DNA of 64,000 bases from Martinezella rhizogenes. GTDB taxonomy: Bacteria; Pseudomonadota; Alphaproteobacteria; Rhizobiales; Rhizobiaceae. A program made the position numbers and the translations under genes. The notes under the pieces are model-generated. The model saw nothing but the letters and a program-made list of their open reading frames with translations. It did no database searches and had not been told where the DNA came from. The DNA is taken from positions 62,001-126,000 of the forward strand of contig NZ_JAPYZZ010000012.1 in assembly GCF_027460065.1 (NCBI RefSeq), given 5' to 3'. Of the stretch, positions 8,661 to 17,762 are shown piece after piece (positions within the stretch are counted from its first letter, which is position 1; every line of letters begins with the position of its first letter).

Positions 8661-8803
8661 GGGTCGCTCTCCGCTGTCTGGCCTTGCTCTGGCCGGGGAG
8701 AGGTTTTCAACTCCGCCGCGCAGTATCGGCTTACGACGATAGATTTACCGTCCCGTTAATCGCCATGGCTGCAAGGGGCTCCTGGCAATCACATTTGCAT
8801 GAA

Positions 8804-8833
8804 TGGCGGGCGCGCAATCAGGCGCGCCCGCCT
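8804..8833 (-). terminator. GC-rich hairpin downstream of the formaldehyde dehydrogenase gene
   Basis: The inverted repeat GGCGGGCGCG / CGCGCCCGCC with an 8-base loop lies 14 bases after the stop at 8847. No T-run follows, so a transcript-end or stabilising hairpin is inferred. Confidence 0.5.
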
Positions 8834-8846
8834 TCGTCTGGATCAA

Positions 8847-9974
8847 TCAATATACAACGGCGCCGCGGATCGATTCACCCTTGTGCATCAGGTCGAAGCC
8901 CTTGTTGATGTCTTCGAGCGGCATCACGTGGGTGATCATCGGGTCGATCTGGATCTTGCCTTCCATATACCAGTCGACGATCTTCGGCACATCGGTGCGG
9001 CCGCGCGCGCCGCCGAAGGCGGTGCCCATCCAGTTGCGGCCGGTGACCAGCTGGAACGGACGGGTGGAGATTTCCTGGCCGGCACCGGCGACGCCGATGA
9101 TGACCGACTTGCCCCAGCCGCGATGTGAGGCTTCCAGCGCCTGGCGCATGACCTTGGTGTTGCCGGTGCAGTCGAAGGTGTAATCGGCGCCGCCAATCAG
9201 ATCGCCATTACGCTTCGTCATGTTGACGAGATAGGGCACGATGTCGTCGCCGACTTCCTTCGGATTGACGAAGTGGGTCATGCCGAATTTTTCGCCCCAG
9301 GCCTTACGATCCGGGTTGATATCGACGCCGATGATCATGTCGGCACCGGCAAGGCGCAGGCCCTGCAGCACGTTCAAACCGATGCCGCCGAGACCGAAGA
9401 CGATTGCGGTGGAGCCGATCTCCACCTTGGCGGTGTTGATGACGGCGCCGATACCGGTCGTGACGCCGCAGCCGATGTAGCAGACCTTGTCGAAGGGCGC
9501 GTCCGGGTTGATCTTGGCCAGCGCGATCTCGGGCAGAACAGTGAAGTTCGAGAAGGTCGAGCAGCCCATGTAGTGGTGGATCTTGTCCTTGCCGATCGAG
9601 AAGCGCGAGGTGCCGTCAGGCATCACGCCCTGGCCCTGGGTGGCGCGGATGGAGGTGCACAGATTGGTCTTGCGCGAGGTGCAGGAGTAGCATTCGCGGC
9701 ATTCCGGCGTGTAGAGCGGAATGACGTGGTCACCCTTCTTGACGGAGGTGACGCCGGGTCCGACATCGACGACGATCCCCGCACCTTCATGGCCGAGGAT
9801 TGCCGGAAACAGGCCTTCAGGATCGGCGCCAGAGAGGGTGAAATCGTCGGTGTGGCAGATGCCGGTGGCCTTGACCTCAACAAGCACTTCACCGGCGCGG
9901 GGACCTTCAAGCTGAACGGTCATGACCTCAAGCGGTTTTCCTGCCTGAATGGCAACGGCGGCGCGAACGTCCAT
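8847..9974 (-). CDS. frmA: S-(hydroxymethyl)glutathione dehydrogenase / class III alcohol dehydrogenase
   Basis: A 375-aa zinc-dependent medium-chain dehydrogenase that oxidises S-hydroxymethylglutathione in formaldehyde detoxification. The catalytic-zinc site GICHTDDFTLSG and GHEGAG, the structural-zinc cysteines in ECRECYSCTSRKTNLC, the CGVTTGIGA block and the NAD-binding GLGGIGL are present. TGQGVMPDG-like and GTAFGG segments are typical of class III. The start at 9974 follows GAGGAGATCGAAT. It stands alone: the next leftward gene begins beyond a hairpin. The symbol adhC is also used for this family. Confidence 0.95.
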   Translation of the reverse strand: MDVRAAVAIQAGKPLEVMTVQLEGPRAGEVLVEVKATGICHTDDFTLSGADPEGLFPAILGHEGAGIVVDVGPGVTSVKKGDHVIPLYTPECRECYSCTSRKTNLCTSIRATQGQGVMPDGTSRFSIGKDKIHHYMGCSTFSNFTVLPEIALAKINPDAPFDKVCYIGCGVTTGIGAVINTAKVEIGSTAIVFGLGGIGLNVLQGLRLAGADMIIGVDINPDRKAWGEKFGMTHFVNPKEVGDDIVPYLVNMTKRNGDLIGGADYTFDCTGNTKVMRQALEASHRGWGKSVIIGVAGAGQEISTRPFQLVTGRNWMGTAFGGARGRTDVPKIVDWYMEGKIQIDPMITHVMPLEDINKGFDLMHKGESIRGAVVY

Positions 9975-10065
9975 ATTCGATCTCCTCAGTCTTTTAATAT
10001 CAAAGTAAAATGGTTTTGCCCGAGCGCGGCTGGCCGGGCAAGGCAAAATCCGGTGACCCGGAATG

Positions 10066-10100
10066 GAAAAAGGGCGTGTGCGGTCACACGCCCCTTTATT
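10066..10100 (-). terminator. Rho-independent terminator of trmFO
   Basis: On the minus strand GGGCGTGTG, a CCGC-type loop and CACACGCCC are followed by TTTTT, 25 bases after the trmFO stop. Confidence 0.85.
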
Positions 10101-10124
10101 CTGGCTGATAGATGCGGGCAGGGC

Positions 10125-11582
10125 CTATGGCGTTGCGTCGCTCTCTTGTTCCGTTGCGACGCGTTCCACGCCAAGCCACGCCGCACAATCCTTCAGCGCC
10201 CGCGCTGCGACGAGCTGGCGTTTCATGATGGTCTTGTCCTTGCCGCGAAAACGCTTCACACCATCAGGCTTGACGATGGAGCCCGGCTCCAGTTCCGGGA
10301 ACAGGCCGAAATTGATGTTCATCGGCTGGAAGGAACGCTTGCCCGGCTCATCATTTGAGGAGAGGTGGCCGCCGGTGATGTGGTTGAGGAGCGAGCCCAG
10401 CGCCGTGGTGGCCGGCGGCAGGCTCGGGGTCTCACCCTTTTGCTCCGCAGCGGCGAAGCGGCCGGCGAGCAGCCCGACGGAGGCGCTTTCCACATACCCT
10501 TCGCAGCCGGTGATCTGGCCGGCAAAACGCAGGTCCGGCCGCGATTTCAGCCTCAGCGTCGGATCGAGCAGGATGGGGGAATCGATATAGGTGTTGCGGT
10601 GCAGGCCGCCGAGGCGCGCGAATTCCGCATTTTCCAGACCCGGAATCATGCGGAACACATCCGCCTGGACGCCGTATTTCAGCTTGGTCTGGAAACCGAC
10701 CATGTTGTAGAGCGTGCCGAGCGCATTGTCCTGCCGCAACTGGACGACCGCATAGGCCTTGACCGTGGGGTTATGGGCGTTGGTGAGGCCCATCGGCTTC
10801 ATCGGGCCGTGGCGCAGCGTCTGGCGGCCACGCTCCGCCATGATTTCGATCGGCAGGCAACCGTCGAAATAGGGCGTGCCTTCCCATTCCTTGAAACCGA
10901 CAGTGTCGCCGGCGATCAGTGCGTCGATGAAGGCGTTGTACTGTTCCTCGTCCATCGGGCAGTTGATGTAATCCTTGCCCGTGCCGCCGGGGCCGACCTT
11001 GTCGTAACGCGACTGGTACCAGCAGATATCCATGTTGATACTGTCGCGGTGCAGGATGGGGGCAATGGCATCAAAGAATGCCAGTGCGTCTTCGCCCGTC
11101 TCAGCCTGAACCGCTGCTGCCAGATCCGGTGAGGTGAGCGGGCCGGTGGCGATGATGGTGCTGCCCCATTCCTTCGGGGGCAGGCCTGTTACTTCTTCGC
11201 GGACAATTGTCACCAGCGGGTGATTTTCAAGCGCATCCGTCACGGCCTGCGAAAACCCGTCACGGTCAACGGCAAGTGCGCCGCCGGCCGGCACCTGGTG
11301 TTTGTCGGCGCAGGCGATGATCAGCGAGCCGGCAAGCCGCATTTCCGCATGGATGACGCCGACCGCATTGGCCGTCGCATCGTCGGAACGGAAGGAGTTG
11401 GAACAGACCAGTTCCGCCAGCGTATCGCCCTTATGCGCATCCGTGCCGCGCACGCCGCGCATTTCGTGCAGGATGACGGGCACGCCGCTCTCAGCAATCT
11501 GCCATGCGGCTTCCGAGCCGGCCAGTCCGCCGCCCACGACGTGAATGGGAGAATGGGTCTTGTCTTGCATGCTGGCATCCAT
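10125..11582 (-). CDS. trmFO: Folate/FAD-dependent tRNA(uracil-54-C5)-methyltransferase
   Basis: TrmFO makes ribothymidine at position 54 of the tRNA T-loop, using methylene-tetrahydrofolate and FADH2. The 485-aa protein opens with the FAD-binding [13 protein letters not shown], then has [26 protein letters not shown] and the C-terminal [15 protein letters not shown] and MNINFG blocks of the family. The start at 11582 has GGAGG three bases before it; a second ATG four codons in (11570) is possible. It is monocistronic between hairpins. Confidence 0.96.
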   Translation of the reverse strand: MDASMQDKTHSPIHVVGGGLAGSEAAWQIAESGVPVILHEMRGVRGTDAHKGDTLAELVCSNSFRSDDATANAVGVIHAEMRLAGSLIIACADKHQVPAGGALAVDRDGFSQAVTDALENHPLVTIVREEVTGLPPKEWGSTIIATGPLTSPDLAAAVQAETGEDALAFFDAIAPILHRDSINMDICWYQSRYDKVGPGGTGKDYINCPMDEEQYNAFIDALIAGDTVGFKEWEGTPYFDGCLPIEIMAERGRQTLRHGPMKPMGLTNAHNPTVKAYAVVQLRQDNALGTLYNMVGFQTKLKYGVQADVFRMIPGLENAEFARLGGLHRNTYIDSPILLDPTLRLKSRPDLRFAGQITGCEGYVESASVGLLAGRFAAAEQKGETPSLPPATTALGSLLNHITGGHLSSNDEPGKRSFQPMNINFGLFPELEPGSIVKPDGVKRFRGKDKTIMKRQLVAARALKDCAAWLGVERVATEQESDATP

Positions 11583-11770
11583 GGGCCTCCGCGGGGCAAA
11601 GCTCCCGTCCGGCGGCTGTCATTCGAGTGATGGTTCCGCGCGGGTCCCTTGGGGACGCGGCATTGTTGCGGGATGCACTAGCATGCATGGGCGGGGCAGC
11701 CAAATGTTTTTGCGGCTGGGGTGGGCGAGGAAGAGATGCGGGGCGTGGTGAAACGAGCGGGTGCCGCCTG

Positions 11771-11892
11771 CTTCTTCTCCCCGCCGGGGAGAAGTCCGCG
11801 GCAGCGGGATGAGGGGGCAAGGGTAGTGAGATACGGCAACGTTGCCCCCTCATCCGACCCTTCGGGCCACCTTCTCCCCGGCGGGGAGAAGA
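11771..11892. repeat. RIME-like palindromic element, copy 1 (forward)
   Basis: A 122-bp imperfect palindrome bounded by CTTCTCCCCGCCGGGGAGAA-type hairpins. The left arm has the GCGGCAGCGGGATGAGGGGG type and the right arm the CCCTCATCCGACCCTTCGGG type. It lies between trmFO and a DUF1127 gene. Confidence 0.9.
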
Positions 11893-11974
11893 AATATGCC
11901 GCGATGCTGCGGCCTTCCTCGTGATTCTCAATTCTGGGCGATGTTGAAGGCCGAACTCAAGCCGAACCCCCCAG

Positions 11975-12006
11975 AATCAAAAACGGCGCCAGAGGCGCCG
12001 TTTTCT
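11975..12006 (-). terminator. Terminator of the first DUF1127 gene
   Basis: GGCGCC-TCT-GGCGCC with A/T tracts on both sides (AAAAACGGCGCC and GGCGCCGTTTTC). It can act in both directions and lies 61 bases after the leftward micro-protein gene. Confidence 0.8.
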
Positions 12007-12067
12007 TAAAACCTGTCGCTCGATCGTCGCGCCCTGGAGGTCGGGCAGCGGGACGACCTTTTACGCC

Positions 12068-12211
12068 TTAGCGGAACGAACGGGAAGCAACGTTACGGAT
12101 GTCGTAACGGGTCAGGCCGATGTCGCTCAGGGCCTGGTTGGACAGGCTGCCGAGTTCGTTGATCGTGCGGCGGTAGGAGATCCAGTTCTTTGCGATGCGG
12201 ATAGGGTTCAT
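12068..12211 (-). CDS. DUF1127 micro-protein (47 aa)
   Basis: The 47-aa product has the arginine-rich DUF1127/YjiS-like pattern: NWISYRRTINELGSLSNQ, then LSDIGLTRYDIRNVA. Family members in Agrobacterium and other alphaproteobacteria are small and positively charged; some influence phosphate or carbon metabolism and RNA turnover, but no role can be fixed here. GAGGAAACGATC precedes the ATG at 12211. A terminator follows. It is a paralogue of the gene at 12690-12836. Confidence 0.85.
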   Translation of the reverse strand: MNPIRIAKNWISYRRTINELGSLSNQALSDIGLTRYDIRNVASRSFR

Positions 12212-12607
12212 GATCGTTTCCTCAATCTATCTGTTGATTTCGTCGGCCGGCTCAGCGGTTTCTCTGTGCTCTCGGCTGTTGAGATTTATATATAGACATT
12301 AAGCCATGTTGTGCAGTGCAGAATTTAAGCGACTGCCATGCATTTGTGCACTATGTCGGCTAAATTTGCGGCTTTGAGTATCATCTGAGCAAAATATGAG
12401 CGGAAATGCCTGCGTTTCAGGCGGCCTTCGCGCATTTGGCAGCCTTTGGTGGCGCTCACGGGCGCTTTGCGGTGGGAAAAGGGGCGTTGGAAGGGGCTCA
12501 GACACTATCCGGGTGCGGCGTTAATGCTCGGCCATTGATGCATTTTTCATCCGCCGGTCTCCGCGGGTGCACTAGCAGAACCGCTTCGACGTGGAGAGCC
12601 GCCCAAA
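12212..12607. other. Intergenic stretch upstream of the DUF1127 gene, no gene seen
   Basis: About 400 bases with mixed composition and an AT-rich patch near 12282-12310 (TATATATAG) that probably includes the leftward promoter of the 47-aa gene. No convincing coding frame or repeat was found. Confidence 0.4.
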
Positions 12608-12646
12608 ACGAAAAAAGGCCAGAGGCGGAAGCCTCAGGCCTTTTTG
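12608..12646 (-). terminator. Terminator of the second DUF1127 gene
   Basis: GGCCTGAGGC, loop TTCC, GCCTCTGGCC and then TTTTTT on the minus strand; an opposite T-run makes it bidirectional. Confidence 0.85.
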
Positions 12647-12689
12647 GGGAGGTCGTCTTCGCATCCGCCGCAATGAGCGGCGGCGCGTA

Positions 12690-12836
12690 TTAGATGCCGA
12701 CGGCGGTCTTGGCGACGCGGCGGATGTCCTGACGACCGATGCCGAGGTCATTCAGTTCGCGGTCGCTCATGCGGCCGAGTTCGGTTACGGTCTGACGATA
12801 CTTGCGCCAGTTGGTCAGCGAGCGTGCAATGTTCAT
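12690..12836 (-). CDS. DUF1127 micro-protein (48 aa)
   Basis: A 48-aa paralogue of 12068-12211 with the same layout: NWRKYRQTVTELGRMSD, then LNDLGIGRQDIRRVAKT. Two ATGs are close (12842 and 12836). The second has AGAGGAAG at proper spacing and is chosen. A strong terminator follows. It is transcribed alone from the leftward strand. Confidence 0.85.
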   Translation of the reverse strand: MNIARSLTNWRKYRQTVTELGRMSDRELNDLGIGRQDIRRVAKTAVGI

Positions 12837-13430
12837 TTTCATCTTCCTCTTCGTGCTGTTCAGTCTCTGCGGCCAGTCTTGGGAGGCTTTGGTCCGGGGC
12901 TGAACTGATCTCTGTATGACCACCAATATAATCGGTTTAAGCGAAACAAAAACAGACAAAGCAAGATGTCACCTATGCATAGAATGCAAGGCAAGCCGGT
13001 AAATTGACCCGATTGCGGCGATTCATGCATAATTTGTGACCAATTTATGAGCTTTTGGTGTCTTTGGAGGGGGCGGCGATGCGAAGACGTGCGGCAAGGC
13101 CGGCGCGGCGCTGTGGGCGAGGGCGGAAGGCTGGATTGCGGATTTGACGGTCGGAGACCATTGGGCAACGCCAACCGTAGGCGGTGCTATATATAATGTC
13201 AGCATAGCCGCATAAATATTGCCCGCCTTGCCGCATGTTCTTCTCGTGCAGGTGTGGGGCCGCATTGAGAGCTAAGGGCGGTTCTCCGGCTCCGGATAAC
13301 GCCTGTCTGATTGCCTGTTCATTTCCGTCCGGCGCTCGTGGCAAGGAGCGGAAGAGGGCTCGCTGCCTTGCGGCAATTCGGCGTAGTCAATAAAAGTCCG
13401 GAGGAAACGAAAGGCGACGACAAGGCGTGC
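12837..13430. other. Long intergenic stretch, no gene supported
   Basis: Nearly 600 bases between the DUF1127 gene and tRNA-Leu. The 12900-13060 part is AT-richer and may hold the leftward promoter. Several short arginine-rich frames exist, one with GGAGGGGG before ATG at 13079 (22 codons), but composition suggests chance. No repeat was recognised. Confidence 0.4.
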
Positions 13431-13459
13431 TTGACCCTTTCAGAACATTGTGACATACC
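13431..13459 (+). promoter_or_regulatory. Likely promoter of tRNA-Leu
   Basis: TTGACC at 13431-13436, 17 bases, then CATACC at 13454-13459; the tRNA begins 13 bases later. The -10 box is weak, so this is tentative. Confidence 0.5.
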
Positions 13460-13471
13460 GCCGCCCAACGT

Positions 13472-13554
13472 GCGGGTATGGCGGAATTGGTAGACGCATT
13501 GGTTTTAGGTACCAACGCTTCGGCGTGGGAGTTCGAGTCTCTCTACCCGCACCA
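13472..13554 (+). tRNA. tRNA-Leu (anticodon UAG)
   Basis: A full cloverleaf with acceptor GCGGGTA/TACCCGC, discriminator A and encoded CCA. The anticodon loop TTTAGGT gives anticodon UAG for CUN leucine codons. A long variable arm (CGCTTCGGCG) and GTTCGAGTC T-loop fit a class II leucine tRNA. Confidence 0.97.
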
Positions 13555-13794
13555 CAAGCAAAGCATGGCTGTGCCACGCTTGCGCCAGAGTGCATCTTCA
13601 TAAGATGCGGGGAGCTTCGGGGTTCATTTCTCCCCTTTGGTCTTTTCTCCGGTGCAGGCGAAATGGTATCCGGCAGGCGCTTGTGTAAAGAAATTAGGGA
13701 AGCCACGGCCGGGGAACGATGTTTCCGGCGCAGTGCTCGAAAGTAAACCAACGGCTGTCTGAGCACCGCCGCCATGATGTGAAGGTTTGAGAAA

Positions 13795-15273
13795 ATGCAG
13801 GTTATCGAAACGCTCGCTGAAGGGTTGAAGCGCGAACTCAAGATCGTTATCCCGGCTGCCGACATGAAGGCCCGTCTGGATGAGCGCCTGGTTGACGCCA
13901 AGGACAAGGTTCGCATCAACGGTTTCCGTCCCGGCAAGGTGCCGATGGGCCATCTGAAGAAGATGTACGGCAAGTCCATCATGGCCGACCTCGTCAACGA
14001 GCTGGTTCGTGAAAAGCCTTCCGAAATCCTCTCCAGCCGCGGTGAGAAGTCTGCAACGCAGCCGGCCATCTCCATGACCGAAGACGAGCAGGAAGCTGAA
14101 AAGATCCTGTCGGCCGAATCGGATTTCGAATTCACCGTTGCCTACGAAATCATTCCGGCCATCGAACTGAAGGCCAATGACGGCATCAAGGTTACCCGCG
14201 AAGTTGTTGAAGTCTCCGAAGACGAAATCAACGAGCAGATCCTCAAGATCGCCGAAAGCGCCCGCACCTACGAGACCAAGAAGGGCAAGGCCGCTGATGG
14301 CGACCGCGTCACCATGAACTATCTCGGCAAGGTTGACGGCGTTGCCTTCGACGGCGGCGCTGCTGAAGATGCTGAACTGGTTCTCGGTTCTGGCCGCTTC
14401 ATCCCCGGCTTCGAAGATCAGCTCGTTGGCGTCAAGGCCGGCGACGAAAAGACCATCACCGTGACCTTCCCGGCCGACTACCCGGCTGCGAACCTCGCAG
14501 GCAAGGACGCCACCTTCGACGTTACCGTCAAGGAAGTTGCTGCCGCTGCTGCTGTCGAAATCAACGACGAACTGGCCGAGAAGCTCGGCCTCGAATCGGC
14601 TGAAAAGCTGAAGGAAATCGTCAAGGGCCAGATCGAAAGCCAGTTCGGCAACGTCACCCGCCAGAAGGTCAAGCGTCAGATTCTCGACCAGCTCGATGAG
14701 ATGTACAAGTTCGACACGCCGGCTGGCCTCGTCGACGCCGAGTTCGACAACATCTGGCGCCAGATCAACACCGATCTCGCCCAGTCGGGCAAGACCTTTG
14801 CTGACGAAGACACGACCGAAGAAGAAGCCCGCGAAGAATATCGCAAGCTTGCTGAGCGTCGCGTCCGCCTCGGCCTGGTTCTCTCCGAAATCGGCGAAAA
14901 GGCCGGCGTCGAAGTGACCGAAGAAGAAATGCAGCGCGCGCTGTTCCAGCAGCTGCAGCAGTTCCCCGGTCAGCAGAAAGAAATCCTCGATTTCTTCCGC
15001 AACACGCCAGGCGCTTCCGCTTCGCTGCGCGCTCCGATCTTCGAAGAAAAGGTCATCGACAAGCTGCTCACGGAAATCTCGGTAACGGACAAGACCGTTT
15101 CCAAGGAAGAGCTGCTGGCTGACGACGGCGAAGAAGAAACGGAAACCAAGAAGAAGGCTCCGGCCAAGAAAAAGGCTGCTGCCAAGGCTGACGACGCCGC
15201 TGAAGGCGAAGAAGCCGCTCCGAAGAAGAAGGCTCCGGCCAAGAAGAAGGCCACTGAGGCCGACGCCGAATAA
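13795..15273 (+). CDS. tig: Trigger factor, ribosome-associated chaperone and prolyl isomerase
   Basis: Trigger factor binds ribosomal L23 at the exit tunnel and shields nascent chains. The 492-aa protein has the ribosome-binding signature NGFRPGKVP (about residues 42-50), the FKBP-type domain with [14 protein letters not shown] (about 168-181) and [14 protein letters not shown], and the helical C-terminal chaperone domain. The end adds a Lys/Ala-rich tail with two [14 protein letters not shown] repeats separated by an acidic stretch; E. coli trigger factor (432 aa) lacks it. The start has no strong ribosome site (GGTTTGAGAAA). A terminator follows. Confidence 0.97.
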   Translation: MQVIETLAEGLKRELKIVIPAADMKARLDERLVDAKDKVRINGFRPGKVPMGHLKKMYGKSIMADLVNELVREKPSEILSSRGEKSATQPAISMTEDEQEAEKILSAESDFEFTVAYEIIPAIELKANDGIKVTREVVEVSEDEINEQILKIAESARTYETKKGKAADGDRVTMNYLGKVDGVAFDGGAAEDAELVLGSGRFIPGFEDQLVGVKAGDEKTITVTFPADYPAANLAGKDATFDVTVKEVAAAAAVEINDELAEKLGLESAEKLKEIVKGQIESQFGNVTRQKVKRQILDQLDEMYKFDTPAGLVDAEFDNIWRQINTDLAQSGKTFADEDTTEEEAREEYRKLAERRVRLGLVLSEIGEKAGVEVTEEEMQRALFQQLQQFPGQQKEILDFFRNTPGASASLRAPIFEEKVIDKLLTEISVTDKTVSKEELLADDGEEETETKKKAPAKKKAAAKADDAAEGEEAAPKKKAPAKKKATEADAE

Positions 15274-15301
15274 TCTTCTTCAGGGCAAGCTGATTGAATG
15301 G

Positions 15302-15336
15302 AAGGGCCGTGGCGCAAGCTGCGGCCTTTTTGTTTC
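15302..15336 (+). terminator. Rho-independent terminator of tig
   Basis: An imperfect stem pairs GGGCCGTGGC with GCTGCGGCC and is followed by TTTTTGTTT, 28 bases after the stop. Confidence 0.85.
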
Positions 15337-15412
15337 GTCTGGGCGATGCCGTCCGTTCCGCTTTGCGCGGTGGCCAGCGGAGCCAAACAGCGCCGCTGGC
15401 CGATCTCGACTG

Positions 15413-16402
15413 TTAAAATCGCTCCCGGCTATCGCTTCTGGGATCATTATTCACCTGATGAGGTGCATAAAGATCGCCACGGGCTTTTCGCCGCCATGGT
15501 CGCGCGGGATTTTCACGATCGATGGTAATGTCTGCTATGGCGATAGCCGGTAAACCATTCATCGGGCATTGCGCTGCCCATCGGCCATCCGGTGCGGCGA
15601 TTCCCGAGGGAGCAGCTGTGCTCTGAGCCGCCAGGGTGGAATAGCTGACCCAATAGGTGTTGCTCACGGCATGCCCCAATATCTCGGCGGCAAATGCGGG
15701 GGCATTGGACGGGCCATCGCCTGCGGTGGAAAACAGCACGCAGTCGACATTCAGCTTCTCGTATTCCATGAATATTTCCGGGTAGTGCGCTTCCATTCCA
15801 AGCGCGCAACCGAAACGCACGCCATCAACTTCAAACGTCACCGGTACACTTCCCGGCGAATACATGAACGAGATTTTGGTGTTCGACAGCAGGCGCTCGT
15901 CGTAACGCGTTACAAGCTTCCCGCGATCGGAGATGACATACAGGCTGTTATACGGCCGATGAGGCGGCGTAAGCTGATGGACGGATCCGACAATCGTCCA
16001 AAGCTTCAGCTTACGCGCCAGTTTTCGCGTCGCCTCCAACTCTTCGCGCAGAGTTTCCCATTCAAAGCGTGTCCAGTCGGAAGGGCCGATTTCCCGCGGG
16101 CCATTCTCCGACATGATCCGTTTATGAGGCCAGCATGTTGAGCCTTCCGGGAAATGTATGATGCGAGCACCAGCTTTATGAGCCTCGCCCATAAGATGGC
16201 GCATTTCCTGTCCGCAGGTCTTTAGGGCAGAGACGTCACGGGGATCGTTGAACAAGGATGTCTGCGCGACCGCTATCCGTATTGAGTTGCTCAAAGGAGC
16301 GTCCGGTATTCTACGAATATGCTGGAGAGCAGCTGTATAAGATTCGCCGGTTTTGGCGGCGCGAGCTCTTACGCGGCGTTTTAGATTGCCATTTTGCGTC
16401 AT
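15413..16402 (-). CDS. Nitrilase-superfamily protein lacking catalytic Lys and Cys
   Basis: A 329-aa protein with the carbon-nitrogen hydrolase fold. The catalytic Glu is present in IIHFPEG (Glu86). The position of the catalytic Lys (Y-x-K-x-H-L in active members) reads YDERLL, giving Glu169. The Cys position (G-x-x-x-C-x-D/E-x-x-F-P-E) reads GCALGMEAHYPE, giving Gly202. Two of three catalytic residues are thus replaced, so it is probably not an amidase of the usual kind. Residues 8-31 (KRRVRARAAKTGESYTAAL) form a basic N-terminal segment outside the fold. The start at 16402 is the ATG before TQNGN; a longer frame to 16465 is open. Its function is unknown. Confidence 0.75.
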   Translation of the reverse strand: MTQNGNLKRRVRARAAKTGESYTAALQHIRRIPDAPLSNSIRIAVAQTSLFNDPRDVSALKTCGQEMRHLMGEAHKAGARIIHFPEGSTCWPHKRIMSENGPREIGPSDWTRFEWETLREELEATRKLARKLKLWTIVGSVHQLTPPHRPYNSLYVISDRGKLVTRYDERLLSNTKISFMYSPGSVPVTFEVDGVRFGCALGMEAHYPEIFMEYEKLNVDCVLFSTAGDGPSNAPAFAAEILGHAVSNTYWVSYSTLAAQSTAAPSGIAAPDGRWAAQCPMNGLPAIAIADITIDRENPARPWRRKARGDLYAPHQVNNDPRSDSRERF

Positions 16403-16842
16403 TGTCAGGCCTTTCAGGTCTCGGACGCAGTTCCCCAGCAACTCGCCCGAAACGATCGGACCCAAGACAGTTGCCCGAGACTATAGTCCCTTTGCCTCCG
16501 TTGAAGACCCTGCTGGGGAAGGTCGTGGAGGTTAGGCGCAGGCTACGCGGTGACAAATATCGGTTGGAAACCGCCGATTCGTCAAGCGGCCGAGGCACCC
16601 GGCCACATGAAGCTTCCCGATCACAATGCAGTGCAGCATGACTTTTTGCTGCATCTGCTCTTGTTCATCTCCCGTTCATCTGGCACCCTGCGCAGCATGA
16701 TTTGCCCCGGCCGCGGAATGCGGTCGTTCGGGCATCTTGCGCCGCTTTGATGTGGCCTTATCGCTGCCAAACCATTGGCCTTGAGCTTTTACCGTGCCTG
16801 CCGGGTTCTCCCGGCGCGCCCTTAATGTGCCAGGGGACAAAT
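16403..16842. other. Divergent intergenic region, no gene seen
   Basis: 440 bases between the leftward nitrilase-like gene and a rightward secreted protein. It must hold both promoters. Short frames on both strands lack ribosome sites, and no repeat was recognised. Confidence 0.4.
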
Positions 16843-17490
16843 ATGTCGCTCCGAACGGGTTCTGCCCTTTTATTATCGCTCCTCATCGCTGCGGGTGCAG
16901 CCCATGCGGATGAGGCCGGGTTGATCTGGAAGCCGGTCAAGAATTCCGACCGCTCCTATACGGCGCGCATCGGCGCGAAGCTGCCGGTCGATACGCCGAT
17001 CCGCGCCGGGCTGGAAATGGGCATGAGTGCTTCGAAGGCGGGGCAGGTGGTGGATACGCCGGTGCGCTTATGGGGCAATGTCACGCTGTTGGCCGAGCAG
17101 CTGCCCGGTGTTTCGCTCGCGCGTGACGTCGGTGTGATGTTCAATGCGCTGACCGGGTCGAGCAGCGTTTCCATGACCTTGCAGCAGAAGCGTATCGTCA
17201 CGCCGGAACTCGACATTGAGGCAAACCGTAATTTCACCGTGCGTTATGACGGCACGGCGCAGCAATGGAACGGGCTTGATGTATCGCAGTCGCTGCGCCT
17301 GTCCCGCTCCGAAACCGGCACCGCCTTCGTGTTGACGGGGGCGAGCCGCAACAGCTTCAACGAGTTCAGCAGCGGTGTGGCGGTGGAGCAGAAACTGGGC
17401 GATCACCTGACCGTGCGGGGCACGCTCGATCAGGGCTATGCGGACCACTTTAGGCCGGGGGTGAGTGCGCGGTATAGTATCCGCTGGTGA
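16843..17490 (+). CDS. Secreted protein of unknown function
   Basis: A 215-aa product with a clear Sec signal peptide (SALLLSLLIAAGAAHA, cleavage after residue 24 or so). The mature part alternates polar and hydrophobic residues (TPIRAGLEMGMS, FVLTGASRN, LTVRGTLDQGY) and ends ARYSIRW with a terminal aromatic residue, a pattern seen in small beta-barrel outer-membrane proteins. AGGGG lies 7 bases before the ATG at 16843; an upstream open extension has no such site. No family was recognised. A REP-like palindrome follows. Confidence 0.75.
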   Translation: MSLRTGSALLLSLLIAAGAAHADEAGLIWKPVKNSDRSYTARIGAKLPVDTPIRAGLEMGMSASKAGQVVDTPVRLWGNVTLLAEQLPGVSLARDVGVMFNALTGSSSVSMTLQQKRIVTPELDIEANRNFTVRYDGTAQQWNGLDVSQSLRLSRSETGTAFVLTGASRNSFNEFSSGVAVEQKLGDHLTVRGTLDQGYADHFRPGVSARYSIRW

Positions 17491-17528
17491 GGGCGGTTCC
17501 ATCTGCGGCGGGATTGCTGAAAACTCGG

Positions 17529-17602
17529 CGTCATCCTCGGGCTTGACCCGAGGATCCATGGTGCGCCTGGTTGTGGATCCTCGGGTCAAGCCCGAGGATG
17601 AC
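17529..17602. repeat. REP-like palindrome, copy 3
   Basis: Arms of GTCATCCTCGGGCTTGACCC type and its reverse complement flank a short spacer. The family differs from copy 1 mainly by ACCC for TCCC in the inner hairpin. It lies between the secreted protein and the sthA end. Confidence 0.9.
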
Positions 17603-17762
17603 GACGCAGGGGTTTGGCATCGTGGCTGCGGGATGAGCCTTGTTGGCCCAGGGACTTGGGCTGGCTGGACCTTGGATCAAATCCGGGGCGACGAGGAGGG
17701 AAGGCTATGACCTTGTCAAAAGCGCTTTCACGGCATTTTGCCGCCCCGCCGAATATTCCGCC

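Noticed and set aside
12284..12310. TATATATA as a sure -10 box for the DUF1127 gene
   Set aside because: No acceptable -35 hexamer is found at 16-18 bases, so no promoter was called.
13079..13147. A 22-codon frame with a GGAGGGGG ribosome-like site
   Set aside because: The product is almost only Arg, Ala and Gly, as expected from GC-rich non-coding DNA.
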